This document shows positions 11,391 through 24,059 of a stretch of 64,000 nucleotides of DNA, piece by piece. The DNA comes from Acidobacteriota bacterium (lineage in GTDB: Bacteria; Acidobacteriota; Vicinamibacteria; Vicinamibacterales; CAVVIG01), in the NCBI GenBank assembly GCA_003222395.1, contig QHWB01000055.1, forward strand, positions 1 through 64,000. The letters are read 5' to 3'. The notes beneath the pieces are model-generated. The model saw nothing but the letters and a program-made list of their open reading frames with translations. It was not told the origin of the DNA and searched no databases. Position 1 is the stretch's first letter, and each line of letters opens with the position of its first letter. Position numbers and translations under genes: made by a program.

Positions 11391-12230
11391 ATGACTCAAG
11401 TGCCACCCAGAGACCTCTTCACGCGTCGCGTGTGCTTGCAGTTGGACGGGATGGACGACGTGACCGTACGACGCGATGTCGCGTACGGTCCGCCTGATGG
11501 TCGTCTGAGCATGGACGTCTACTACCCGCCGGACCAAACGGACGATGGTCGCTGGCCAGCAGTGATCATCGTGGCAGGCTACTCGGGGGCAATGGAACCG
11601 CGTCCGACCACCTTGACCTATAAAGAAATCGGATGGACGGTCTCGATGTGCCAGTTGATCGCCCTCTCGGGTATGGTGGCAATCGCTTACACGAACCGTG
11701 ACCCCGTCGCGGATCTTCAGACCCTCCTCGAGCATATTCATGAAGCGGCTAGATCGTTGCGGATCGATGCAGCGCGGGTCGGAATCGTCGCGGTATCTGG
11801 GAACGTCCCGACGGCACTCACGACCCTCATGCAGGACGCCACTCGAACGCCGGCGTGCGCAGTCTTCGGCTGCGGATTCCTCCTCGACCTTAACGACACA
11901 ACGCACGTAGCGGACGCTGCGCGGCAATTCGGTTTCGCAAACCCAGGCGCGGGCCGTGCAATTACGGATCTTCGGCGGGATGTTCCGCTGCTCATCACCA
12001 GGGCCGGACGCGACCAGTTTCCAGGGATAAATGCCTCCATCGACAGCTTCATCCGTCAGGGCCTTATCGAGAATCTCCCGATCACCTTCGTGAACCATGC
12101 CGAAGGCCCGCACGCCTTTGATCTCTTCGACGACAGCCGAACGTCTCGCGACATACTGCGGCAGACACTGCGGTTCTTGCGGCAGCACCTGACGGCCGAG
12201 AGCTCGGACGCAAGCGTTACCCACGATTAG
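11391..12230 (+). CDS. alpha/beta hydrolase (dienelactone-hydrolase-like)
   Basis: RRDVAYGPPDGRLSMDVYYPPDQTDDGRWPAVIIVAGYSG; C-terminal NHAEGPHAFDLFDD. Confidence 0.7.
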   Translation: MTQVPPRDLFTRRVCLQLDGMDDVTVRRDVAYGPPDGRLSMDVYYPPDQTDDGRWPAVIIVAGYSGAMEPRPTTLTYKEIGWTVSMCQLIALSGMVAIAYTNRDPVADLQTLLEHIHEAARSLRIDAARVGIVAVSGNVPTALTTLMQDATRTPACAVFGCGFLLDLNDTTHVADAARQFGFANPGAGRAITDLRRDVPLLITRAGRDQFPGINASIDSFIRQGLIENLPITFVNHAEGPHAFDLFDDSRTSRDILRQTLRFLRQHLTAESSDASVTHD

Positions 12231-12292
12231 TCCCGTGTGACGCCGATCTGGCTACGAACTTCGGGGATTGGAGCGAATTGTCAGGCTCTTTG

Positions 12293-12877
12293 CTACTTCT
12301 TTGGCTGTTGAGTCAGAGCTGTCGACGGCGGCACATGTCCTTTCAGCCGCATGTATACGACAATGTTGCCGTAGTGCTCGTTATTATGAGTGGTGTTGAA
12401 CATGAGCACGGCCCCGCGAATCGTCTGCGTCGGCTTGTTGCCGAGCCCTGCGATGGTGGCTGGCTGATTGAAATTGGAATCAGTCGTCGTCTCGTAGACG
12501 GTGTCGCAGTAAGCCAGCGAATCGAGCAGAGCTTTCACGAGCGCGGCCTTCTCGGTCACTCTCTCGAGATTAGTGGTTGAAGGCGAAGACATGCCTTTGG
12601 CCTGTGCGCAAAAGAAGAAGTTCGCGTTTGCGATGTGACCGAGGACCTCGCCGAAGCTTCGGACCTGTGGTGTCGGCTTGAAGGCATAATCCTCCGCCGA
12701 CATGGTCTCAGCTGCCTCGGCGATATTGCGGCGAATGGTCGCGTGCATCGACCTCGCGACCGCTGCAAGAGACGGCGAGAGTGACCGGTCAGCGCCCGCG
12801 TCGGTCGTCTGGGCCAATGCCGGGACGGTCAACGACACCGAAAAGGCCGCCAAGATCAGTCGACGGACCATAGCCAA
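12293..12877 (-). CDS. DinB family protein with signal peptide
   Basis: [23 protein letters not shown] ... [30 protein letters not shown]. Confidence 0.8.
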   Translation of the reverse strand: MAMVRRLILAAFSVSLTVPALAQTTDAGADRSLSPSLAAVARSMHATIRRNIAEAAETMSAEDYAFKPTPQVRSFGEVLGHIANANFFFCAQAKGMSSPSTTNLERVTEKAALVKALLDSLAYCDTVYETTTDSNFNQPATIAGLGNKPTQTIRGAVLMFNTTHNNEHYGNIVVYMRLKGHVPPSTALTQQPKK

Positions 12878-13081
12878 CTCCTTTGCCGAGCGCCATTGCA
12901 GTTCGATAGTCTAGCGCAGGTGGAAGCCTTGCGAATTGGGAGCATGACCGACTGGTTCCGGCCGGCGGTTCTCTCGATCTGGTCGGGGCGGTCTTTGGAA
13001 TGGAGGCGAATTGAACGTCTCGACGAGCGCTCCTTCGTAACCCTTGGCGACTGATCAGGAGTAATCCTCCGGGGAGTAAAC

Positions 13082-13684
13082 TTGCGGTTCATGTCGGGCG
13101 CTCACTACTGGCTGACCAGCGACCGTCTCGCCCTGCGGCGTTTCACTCCCGACGACATAGATTGGCTGGCGAATCTGTACAGCGACCCCGATGTGACGAG
13201 GTACCTTGGCGGAGTTAAAGACCGCACGAAATCTGAGGAATTTCTGCGAACCCGGATCCTGCACTACTACGACGAACATCCCGGCCTCGGCATTTGGATG
13301 ACCGTTGAGCGCGACACCGGCGCGTGCCTTGGTTACCACCTGTTGAACCACATCCGAGGCGAGTCAATCATCCAGATAGGCTTTACGCTTGTGAAATCGG
13401 CCCGGGGTAAGGGCTTCGCAACAGAGATGGCTCTTGCGGTGCTTCGCTACGGGTTCGTTGATCTGAAGCTACCCCGCATCGCCGGGATGGCCAGTCTGCA
13501 AAATTACGCCTCACAACGGGTCCTGCTGAAGATCGGTCTTGAGCGCCGAGGCGAGCGCACCTTTCCCCATCCGGACTACGCCTCGGAAGGCCCGATGGCC
13601 TGGTTCGAGTGTGATGCGGTCGAGTGGCTGGCCGATCGCGCTCGCAGACCTGGAGCAGAGCTGAGCGACTCTCGCGTCCAGTAA
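13082..13684 (+). CDS. GNAT family N-acetyltransferase (RimJ/RimL-like)
   Basis: LTSDRLALRRFTPDDIDWLANLYSDPDVTRYLGG ... GKGFATEMALAVLRYGF ... ASLQNYASQRVLLKIGLERRG. Confidence 0.85.
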   Translation: MRFMSGAHYWLTSDRLALRRFTPDDIDWLANLYSDPDVTRYLGGVKDRTKSEEFLRTRILHYYDEHPGLGIWMTVERDTGACLGYHLLNHIRGESIIQIGFTLVKSARGKGFATEMALAVLRYGFVDLKLPRIAGMASLQNYASQRVLLKIGLERRGERTFPHPDYASEGPMAWFECDAVEWLADRARRPGAELSDSRVQ

Positions 13685-13805
13685 CGCTTAACGCCGATCT
13701 GGTGGCTGTGGCCGAGGGGGTCGCCGCCAACGCAGGCCCTGCACTCGGCGATCATTCGTATCCGACGAAAGCCGACGCGTCTACCCGGCCAGCATCGGCC
13801 ATAGA

Positions 13806-14237
13806 ATGAGTGGGAGGAGCAGACCTATGAAATGGTCGCTGCTGCTTCTGACAACGGCGGCTGCGATCAACTGCCTGGTTGGTGTCGCGGCCGGTGCTCC
13901 CGAACGTTACTGGCAAACCGGCACCTGTACCGACGCTGGCGTCATGCGTGACTTGACCGTCGGCCAGGGCAGAGTCGGATCCAGACCGTTCGGACCACCG
14001 AGTCCCGCCAATCCTCCGACCGTCCCAGAGGTTGCGACCTATGTGATTGAGACGCAGGACGACCGGGTTGAAGTGAAGGACATTCTCCCTGTCGGCGCAG
14101 GCAGCTTGAACTTGATCGTCGGTGATCGAGTGATGTTTGCTATCACGAAAAAGACGGTCTACATCCGCGACGCGAAGGGACACGAATACCGATTCAGGCT
14201 GACCAAGAAGACGCCGAAGCGAATGAATAGCCGCTGA
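13806..14237 (+). CDS. hypothetical secreted protein
   Basis: 143 aa, N-terminal hydrophobic signal; stop codon 1 nt before the IS left inverted repeat. Confidence 0.5.
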   Translation: MSGRSRPMKWSLLLLTTAAAINCLVGVAAGAPERYWQTGTCTDAGVMRDLTVGQGRVGSRPFGPPSPANPPTVPEVATYVIETQDDRVEVKDILPVGAGSLNLIVGDRVMFAITKKTVYIRDAKGHEYRFRLTKKTPKRMNSR

Positions 14238-14238
14238 C

Positions 14239-16189
14239 CTAGACTGAAGTTCCACCTTCGCACGTCGAGGATCTCCTGATCGTCGTTGGACTTGAGGGAA
14301 ATCCTCGGTGCGCGTTCTTACTACGCGATCCGTTTCAGCAATGCAAAGGCCCGCCGCTGCTCGGGCGAGGGCGTCGTCGTCACAGTAAAGGTTGGCGCGT
14401 CCTCATGCCCGCGCACGCGGCATGCGTTCCGGACGATCGTGCTGAGATCCTGCAGCAACGTGCGGAAGCTATGCACCATCGTGCCATCTGCGAGGCGATG
14501 GGTCACCGCCTTCTCCTCGGCGGCCGCGGAGCGTCGCGCCGGCGCGACGGGGTCGCGCCGCGCCTTCGCCCGTTGGTCTTCATCGGCAAAGAGCAATGGA
14601 CGCCAGGCCTCTCGCATGTGCCACTCCACGTAATACGCCAGCATGCAAAGGAAGATATGACTGCGCACGCGGTCGGCCAACCGATGATGAATCGGCCGGA
14701 CGTGCAGGTCGATCGTTTTCAATGACCGAAATGCGCGTCCCACCTGGCTCAGCGCTTTGTAGTGTCGCACCGCGGCGGCCGCACTCAGCTTGGCCGCCGC
14801 GACATTCGTCCGAATCACATAGATGCCGTCGAGGGCCGCCTCGGTGGCGACCCGATCGGTGCGAATCGCAAACGTGAAGGTCGCGTCGGTGATCGTGACC
14901 CGGAAGTGTTTCGCGACCTTGTACTGGTTGATGACGCGGCCCACGCGCAGCCCAATCTCGGCACGGCCGCGCAACCGGCCGCCTGCCACGCGCCGTTGAA
15001 TCTTCTCCAGTGCGGCGGTGGTGGCGGCGAGGAGGTCCTGTCGTTTGTGCGCGCGTACCGTTCCGAGCTCGGGGTTGCGACACGCCATCAACCGTTCACC
15101 GGGATAATCTGGGTGCGTCAGCTCCACGAGGTTCCGGTCATCAAACAGACCGAGCTGCAACGCCCCGCCGGTCAGCAGCGTCCGGATCTGCGCACTCTTG
15201 AGCGCCGTGATCCAGGCCACGCCATCGACCGTCTTCAGCGTGTCGATCGACGTCTGCGCGATCATGCCGCGATCCCCGACGATGACGACGTCGCGGATGC
15301 CGAAGCGCTCCCGGAGCCGCTGTACCTGCGGCACCAACGTCGTCGTATCAGCGACATTCCCTTCAAACACCGACACCGCCACCGGACAGCCGGCGCTATT
15401 GGTGACGAGCCCGTAATTGACCTGCAGCTTGTCGCGCTTGCCATCGCGGTTATACCCCCGTTTGGCGAGCGGACACTTGGTCCCTTCGAAATAACTCGAG
15501 CTCACGTCGTAGAGGACCAAGCCCCCCTGCGCCAGATGGCCTCCAGCGAGGGTTCGCTCAATCGCGTCTTGTCGGTCCAGCAACCAATCCATCGCCGCGT
15601 ACACATCGTCTTCGCTGACCGCCTGGAGCCCGAAATCGTCCGCGAGCGTCCGCGTGTGCCACCAGCGCGTCGTCGCCAATTTCGTATGAGGCGCGATCAC
15701 CCGCGCCGCGATCAGGGCGGTCACCACCGCCGCCTCCGGACAGCGGCGCGTGGACAGCACGCGTTCCAACCCGAGCCGGTCGATGGTTGTCAGCACCGCG
15801 TGCACATCGCCGTGCGCGACCGAGCGCACCACCTCGAACTGATCGACGGGAATGAGCGTTTCCTCGCGGAGCGCCCGCCGAATGAGATCGATGATCGGGA
15901 GGGGCAGATGCGACAGGTTGCCCACCGTCTCCTTGCGCACATGCGACCCTCGCGATAGCTTCGGCACAACAGATAGCTGTGATACGTCTTGCCCTTATGC
16001 TCGCGGGTAGTCGTGACCACATGGACCGGCCCGGTGCGTTTCGCCATGCCCGAGGACTGTACACGAAGCCACCGACGAGTACAAGAGCACTCGTTACTAC
16101 ACTCTGTCGCCGCCAACACGTCACAACGCGACGATTGTCGAAGGAAAGTTATCGATCGTGACCAATACGTACGCGGAACTTCAGCCTAG
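14239..16189. mobile_element. IS1634-like insertion sequence with terminal inverted repeats
   Basis: Inverted repeats CTAGACTGAAGTTCC (14239-14253) and GGAACTTCAGCCTAG (16175-16189), one mismatch over 15 bp, flanking the transposase ORF. Confidence 0.85.
14321..16047 (-). pseudogene. IS1634-family transposase, single-base frameshift near 15950
   Basis: N-terminus MAKRTGPVHVVTTTREHKGKTYHSYLLCRSYREG in one frame; remainder SHVRKETVGNLSHLPLPIIDLIRRAL...YDVSSSYFEGTKCPLAKRGYNRDGKRDKLQVNYGLV in another (548-aa ORF). Confidence 0.85.
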
Positions 16190-16192
16190 AGC

Positions 16193-16340
16193 ATGCTGGC
16201 GCCGTTCACGGTCGTGAACCCCTCGACCCTGCAGAACGACTTCGCGCTGACGCGCTCGTTCCGGCTGTCGCCGGCTCAGGCGCTGCAGGTGGGGTGGGAA
16301 GTGTTCAACGTGCTCAACAAGGTCAACTTCAATGCTCCGA
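16193..16340 (+). pseudogene. C-terminal fragment of TonB-dependent receptor
   Basis: VVNPSTLQNDFALTRSFRLSPAQALQVGWEVFNVLNKVNFNAP, typical outer-membrane receptor tail; frame then changes. Confidence 0.7.
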
Positions 16341-16764
16341 TTACACGATCACGGCGCCGAAGACCGCGCGCTGGACGATCTACGACCACAACGCGAGCGT
16401 CGACGTTCGTGGCGTGCAGGCCGCGATTACCATCGAGACGCACAACGGCCGCGTGCATCTGTCGGATGTGGCTGGACCGCTTCGGGTCGGCGCTCACAAC
16501 GGCAGCGTCACCGGTGACCTCGCCTCGTTCCATGGCGCGGAATTCACGTCGCACCTGGGGTCTCTCGACCTCACGCTGCCGTCGACCGCCGCGTTTCATC
16601 TGCAGGCCGACAGCCGACGCGGCAGCGTTCAATCGGATTTCCCGCTCGCGACTCGAACGCTCGGACGGCGCCACACAACCGTTGATGGTGAGGTGAACGG
16701 CGGCGGACCCTCGTTACGGTTCCACTCGCACGCGGGCAAGCCACGGCTGCGGAGCAAGAACTGA
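16340..16764 (+). pseudogene. C-terminal fragment of a DUF4097-like beta-strand-repeat protein
   Basis: YTITAPKTARWTIYDHNASVDVRGVQAAITIETHNGRVHLSDVAGPLRVGAHNGSVTGDL, in a different frame from the preceding fragment. Confidence 0.65.
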
Positions 16765-16945
16765 CGAAGCCCCTGCCTCAGACCGTCGAGCATGTGGTGA
16801 ACGGATCGTCGCCATCGGGTACGGTCTGAGCCAGGGTCTCGTTAGACTTAGACTAAGCCTAGCGCGGTGCGAGCTCAACGCGGTGTGGTGATAACAAATC
16901 ATATCGCTAGTTTTGCGCGAAGCAGGCCCGATCCGAGGCTCGGAG

Positions 16946-18658
16946 TCATGGACGTTCTGTTTGACCGCCTTCGCGATCACTTCCCGCGCCGCGGATTTCG
17001 GCGCGCTGGATTGTGGAATCGCGCGGGGCGCCGTCCTCCTGCGCTTCGAGTCTCAGCATGTTGATCGCGCCGCCCTCGCCGAACCGGTTGGCTGACGTGT
17101 TCACGTCGTCGAGCGCGTAGTTGAACTTCCACTCGCGGGCCACGACTTTGTCCGCGTACTCGCGCAGATGGATGAAGTACGCCAGATAGCTGAAGGTCTG
17201 CAGCACGGCGGCCGGCAACCTGGTCAAGGTGCCGGCGATCATCCGGCAGAAGAACGCGAACCGTGACGGACGCGCCACGTACCATCGCAGAATCAGCAGC
17301 ATCTGCACGACCATGAACGGCCGCCACCTGCCGAGCGGCTTCTGCTGCCAGGTGCGCCCTGGCACCGACCGCCACGCATCGACGTTGGCGAGCCAGCGGT
17401 CGCCGATCGCGTCAAGCGTGTACAAACGGGTGAACAACGTGCGGTACCCGTTGACCAGCTCGTCGTACCGCATGCAGACCGGCTCGATGTTCGTGAACGA
17501 CAGCGTGTTGTTTCCCTGCGCGGGACTCCGGAGCCGGCCAGCCCGTTCGAGCCGCTCGTACAACGGCGTTCGCGGAATCGCCTGTAGCAATCCGAGCATG
17601 ACGATCGGGATGCCAGCCTCCTGCAGGAATGCGTACTGGTCTTCGAAGATCGCCGCATCGTCGCTGTCGAACCCGATGATCATGCCGGCCACCGTCACCA
17701 TGCCGTAGCTCTGGATCGTCTTCACCGCCGAGACCAGATCAGTGGCGACGTTCTGCATCTTCAACGTTTCTCGCAGGCCAGCTTTTCGCGGCGTTTCTAC
17801 ACCGAGAAACATCTCAGTAATGTTGGCCTGCCGACAGAGCTCGAGAAGTTCGGGATCGCGCACCGCGTCAACAGACATTTCCGCATACAGGCTGATTGGC
17901 ACGGCACGGGCCCGGTTCCAGTCGGCGACGGCGCGCAGCATCTGCCGACAGTACGCGCGGTCGCCCACGAGGTTATCGTCCGCCAGCGTGACGAAGTCGA
18001 CGCCGTGATCCGCCCATTGCTGCAGCTCGGCGATCACGTGCGCGATCGGTTTGGCGCGCACCTTCCGCCCGTAGGTGACGATGATGTCGCAGAACTCGCA
18101 CTTGAACGGGCACCCACGCGTCGTTTGCACACACCCGAGTCGATACTGGTCCACTTTGAGGAGCTCGACGCGCGGCGCCGGGCTATCGCGCATGTCGATC
18201 TTATCGGCTTGCACGTAGTGGTCGCGATGGGTGCCCTCGGACCAGTCAGCGAGGAACTGCTTCCAGGTGTACTCGCCTTCACCCTCGAACAGGACGTCGC
18301 AGTGCGGTCGGCATCGCTCAGGGAGGACGTTGCAGATCGGGCCACCCATGCAGACGAGCCGTCCGCGCCGCCTGAACGCATCCGCCACCTCGAAGAGGCG
18401 CGCCTCCTGGATAGCCATCGCGGACAGGGCGACCACATCGCACTCGACGTCGAAGTTGATGGTCTCAATATTCTCGTCGACGATCTCGACGTCGAATTCG
18501 GACGGAGTTAACGCCGCGAGGATGGCAAGGCCAAGCGGCGGCATGACGGCCGTAAAGCCGCCGATCCGCTTGATATACCCGAAGCTCCAGAACGATACTG
18601 GGAAGCGCGGATAGACCAACAGAATCTTCTTGCGATGAGAGATAGATATCATGCTCAC
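16946..18658 (-). CDS. B12-binding domain radical SAM protein (DUF4070-like C-terminus)
   Basis: N-terminal cobalamin-binding-like domain, TTRGCPFKCEFCDIIVTYGRKVRAKP with CxxxCxxC, FTNIEPVCMRYDELVNGY C-terminal region. Confidence 0.88.
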   Translation of the reverse strand: MSMISISHRKKILLVYPRFPVSFWSFGYIKRIGGFTAVMPPLGLAILAALTPSEFDVEIVDENIETINFDVECDVVALSAMAIQEARLFEVADAFRRRGRLVCMGGPICNVLPERCRPHCDVLFEGEGEYTWKQFLADWSEGTHRDHYVQADKIDMRDSPAPRVELLKVDQYRLGCVQTTRGCPFKCEFCDIIVTYGRKVRAKPIAHVIAELQQWADHGVDFVTLADDNLVGDRAYCRQMLRAVADWNRARAVPISLYAEMSVDAVRDPELLELCRQANITEMFLGVETPRKAGLRETLKMQNVATDLVSAVKTIQSYGMVTVAGMIIGFDSDDAAIFEDQYAFLQEAGIPIVMLGLLQAIPRTPLYERLERAGRLRSPAQGNNTLSFTNIEPVCMRYDELVNGYRTLFTRLYTLDAIGDRWLANVDAWRSVPGRTWQQKPLGRWRPFMVVQMLLILRWYVARPSRFAFFCRMIAGTLTRLPAAVLQTFSYLAYFIHLREYADKVVAREWKFNYALDDVNTSANRFGEGGAINMLRLEAQEDGAPRDSTIQRAEIRGAGSDREGGQTERP

Positions 18659-19621
18659 GCGTCTCTATTCTCTGCCCCTTTGAACAGCGAAAGGGGTTGT
18701 GAGTCGCGGGCGACGGGAATGGGTTGAAGCTGGCGGTGGCTTTGGAAACCGTTCGCGCAGCTGCGCTCACGACGGAGAGATGGGCTCACACAAGGCTTTC
18801 ATACATATGCATTTCGGTCTTCGATTGTACGCGACATGCGTCGAGCGGCATCGGCAGTCAGGACAGGCTGATCCCTGCGCTCACAGCTCCTGCCACAGAT
18901 TGCCGACGCGCACTTCGATTTTCATAAATCGGATGCAGCTCCCATAGCGGTGTCTCGTGAGCCACGTTGAGCGGTGCAACATCCCGGATGCACGCATGAA
19001 CGACACAACAGCGCCGCCCGATTCGCGCTCGCTTAACGCCGGCAGGCGGCGGGAGTCGAGGTTGACGCGGATTTAGAATAGGCCGCATGAAGAATTGATA
19101 ACACATGAATCTACGAATCACCAACGATTCAGTCAAAAACGCTGATGAACCAATTTGCCCCGCGAGTCTCGGTTCCTATCCGTCAGCAGGCGACTCGATG
19201 CGGTCGTCATCCGATGATCTCGATAGCCGGCGACTCGCGATAGTCGGGATGTTCCGGTCACAGGATCACCGATCCTCCGGCTTCGGTGAACGCATCGACG
19301 GCCGCGCGATGGCGCCGCTCGGTTTCGGCGAGCAGTCGCGCGAATTCCGCCTCGACCCTGAGCGGCTCGAACGCGGGCTCCCGGCTTTATGCACCCACGA
19401 TACTCGGGACCGGTGCAAACCCGGCGTTTGCGACGGGATTTCCAGCGCCCGAAATCGGAGGTCCCTTATTAGCGTGGGAGCACCGCGATTCTCGAATGGC
19501 TCAAGCAGATCGTCGCCGACAATCCTTGATGATTCAGGTCAGGTCAACGGAAGACGACCGGAGAGCACGATAGCCGCTGAGTTCTCCGGTGTACCTCGAT
19601 GCTAAACCACCGAATCAGGCG

Positions 19622-19825
19622 CTATGCGCGCCTGACGTTTTCAGCCCTCGGTCCTTTTGGACCCTGCCCCTTTTCAAACGTGACGGCCTGCCCCTCGCGC
19701 AATTCGTCGAAACGCATGTCCGCACACGCCGACTGATGGAAGAAGTACTCCTGGCCGTCTGCCGTCGCAATGAACCCGAAGCCCTTGCCGGTCAACGTTT
19801 TGATCGTCCCGTTCATCGTCGCCAT
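19622..19825 (-). CDS. cold-shock-domain (Csp-like) protein
   Basis: MATMNGTIKTLTGKGFGFIATADGQEYFFHQSACADMRFDELREGQAVTFEKGQGPKGPRAENVRRA. Confidence 0.92.
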   Translation of the reverse strand: MATMNGTIKTLTGKGFGFIATADGQEYFFHQSACADMRFDELREGQAVTFEKGQGPKGPRAENVRRA

Positions 19826-20305
19826 GTGATCTCCGTTCGGAACTAACACGGGCGAAAGCGCGATTGTACTCTCGACACCCTCAGGGATTTTGATAAACAT
19901 GTGCCTTCGCTCAATCGGCGAGACCGCCCGTCCGTGGTGTTCTCCTCCGCTGCCCGTACGACGCCGAGGGCCGCGTGTCTGCGGAATCGGTCAACCTGTT
20001 CCATCACGCCATCAAGGATGCTTCATCCCGATTGAAGGAACTGGCCGACCTGGAGGCGTACGCTGGGAAGCAGATGGAAATGGGAACCGCTCTCGACGTC
20101 GGTGAGATTAGATCGCCACGCTACTAGCTCACGTCTTGTATTCGATGGGCGTGCGCGGATCACGAGATTCTTGAAGCTCAGCGCGCCGAAGTCGTACGTC
20201 GCGACTCATTTCAGGAGCGCAGGTCAGCCGACAAGGCTTCATGCGAAGGCGCTTGTCGTCATCGCATGGCGGGCGTCTCCTGCAATCTGTTAGAGTTCCG
20301 CTCGC

Positions 20306-20602
20306 ATGCCATTCGAAGCCTTGGGAATGATCGAGACCAAAGGTCTCATTGGAGCGGTCGAGGCAGCCGACGCGATGGTGAAGACGGCCGACGTCGTGCT
20401 GGTCGGCAAGGAATATATCGGCGCCGGTTACGTGACCGTGATGGTTCGCGGTGATGTGGGCGCGGTGAAAGCTGCGACAGACGCCGGAGCCGCGGCCGCA
20501 CGGCGAGTCGGCGAGCTCGTGTCAGTGCACGTCATCCCCCGCCCGCATACCGAAGTCGAAAAGATTCTTCACAAGGGCAGCAAAGACCCCGGCACGACGT
20601 AA
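20306..20602 (+). CDS. bacterial microcompartment (BMC-H) shell protein
   Basis: [77 protein letters not shown], canonical BMC domain. Confidence 0.95.
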   Translation: MPFEALGMIETKGLIGAVEAADAMVKTADVVLVGKEYIGAGYVTVMVRGDVGAVKAATDAGAAAARRVGELVSVHVIPRPHTEVEKILHKGSKDPGTT

Positions 20603-21092
20603 GTTCCCAGGGCGGCCGAAAGCTCCGAACGCGAGACGCACACGAATCGGAGTACAGATGTCTGAACGAAACGGCGATCGCGCCAGATTTCAGAATGATT
20701 GGAAACGCAAGCTGCGTCGTCGCCAGCGTTCGCGAATTGATCAAGGCGCTCCGTAGACGGTCACGGACGCCCGTCGGCCCAGTCCACGCCACACGAGGCC
20801 GGCCATGACGCCGGCGGATCGCGTTCTGCGCCTGCGGCGCTTGTCCCGGCGTGCCGGGCAGTGCGCTCAAGCCGATAACAACCTGTGTACGGAATGAGAG
20901 GTCGTCGTACGTCTCCTGATGGCGTCGCTCGTTGCAGACCGTGCGGAGCCTAATGTTCCATTCCGGGCTGACAAATAGAGTTTGCCACTAACAATTCCGT
21001 GGGCTGTACAACCTCCAATAATCGGCGTACCGTATGGAATCAGTGGGAGGGGGACGAAGCGAGCGACGAGCGAATTCGCATAAGCATGGCAC

Positions 21093-21689
21093 GTGAGTTG
21101 CGTCATCCTTATAGCGCTGGCTGCGCATGCGGCCTTCATCACCGAAACAGACGGTCACGCGGAGGTGTCATTGGATCCGCTGCGGGAACTGCTCGCGACT
21201 GATCAACGGCAGGTGCTGGAGTTCTTCTTCGTGGGCCTTCAGGACGTATCCGAGACCACCGTCGATCGACAGGAACTGCTCTACAACGCCAGCGTGCTGG
21301 CGCACTACGCTCAGGTATCCACACAGGCCGACGTTGATTGGCCGGCTCCCGCGAATCTCAGCGCGGTCTTCGACCATTTTGTATCCGACACGACCCTGCT
21401 GCACGACAGCCTGATGATGGAAACGGCGGGCGCGCAGTGCCTGCTGCTGGCGGGGTTCTTCGAAGATCAAATGCGCCAGCGGCACAACATCCGCTGGTAT
21501 GCCGAGCTGGGTGCGAGTTTTTTCAGCCGGGCGGCCGTTCAGGAACAATCGCCGTCGAAAGCCCGGCTGCTCAACACGATCGCCAGACGCTTCGAGCCCT
21601 GGCGACGGCGCCACGCGCGACTGAGCCGCGAGCTGCGCGACCAGCCGTATGTGCTGATCCCGCCCAAGCCGCCGACACTCATCTCGTAG
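21093..21689 (+). CDS. hypothetical protein
   Basis: 198-aa ORF with plausible composition; GTG at 21165 is an alternative start. Confidence 0.5.
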   Translation: MSCVILIALAAHAAFITETDGHAEVSLDPLRELLATDQRQVLEFFFVGLQDVSETTVDRQELLYNASVLAHYAQVSTQADVDWPAPANLSAVFDHFVSDTTLLHDSLMMETAGAQCLLLAGFFEDQMRQRHNIRWYAELGASFFSRAAVQEQSPSKARLLNTIARRFEPWRRRHARLSRELRDQPYVLIPPKPPTLIS

Positions 21690-21923
21690 CCTGCTGGCGA
21701 CGTCACGTTGGCGCAAGATCTCCGAACTACCTCGTATTCGCAGCGCCCGATCACAATCTCTTGGGGTAACGACTCTACATCGACTCGACCAGCCCAGTGA
21801 CAGCTAGTCGGAAAGAAGTTGCGTCAACACACGATGAAACAACAAGGGCCCTGGTGGGATTCCCCAGCGCGGGCCGCTGTTGTTTCATACAGAGTCTTCT
21901 GCAATTTTCCGCACTGACGTGCG

Positions 21924-23896
<1,973 letters not shown>

Positions 23897-23963
23897 GTCG
23901 TGTACTCCGTCTGGCGTAAACTGGGAGGTGCCTTCCAGTGGACTTGATCAGCGGCCCCAGAGG

Positions 23964-23990
23964 TTAGCAGTCGCCTGTGGCGACTGCTAA
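23964..23990 (-). promoter_or_regulatory. CIRCE-like operator (variant) upstream of groES
   Basis: TTAGCAGTC-N9-GACTGCTAA, perfect palindrome in CIRCE geometry (TTAGCACTC-N9-GAGTGCTAA). Confidence 0.85.
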
Positions 23991-24017
23991 GTATGCGTCA
24001 ATGGCTGGCAGAGTCAA
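23988..24017 (-). promoter_or_regulatory. sigma70-like promoter for groES-groEL
   Basis: On minus strand TTGACT - 18 nt - TACTTA, -10 abutting the CIRCE palindrome. Confidence 0.6.
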
Positions 24018-24059
24018 GGTGCGAGTGCCAAACCAGACGGTCGGGAACGAGCGGCGACT

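Noticed and set aside
14762-15958. 398-aa plus-strand ORF
   Set aside because: Antisense shadow of the IS1634 transposase.
19105-19605. 166-aa plus-strand ORF with low-complexity Ser/Arg composition
   Set aside because: No motif; competing short coding-like stretch on the minus strand (FEPLRVEAEFARLLAETERRHRAAVDAFTEAGGSVIL*), so neither is called.
19940-20127. Coding-like plus-strand stretch VSAESVNLFHHAIKDASSRLKELADLEAYAGKQMEMGTALDVGEIRSPRY*
   Set aside because: Plausible composition but no good start codon or recognisable family; could be a fragment, left uncalled.
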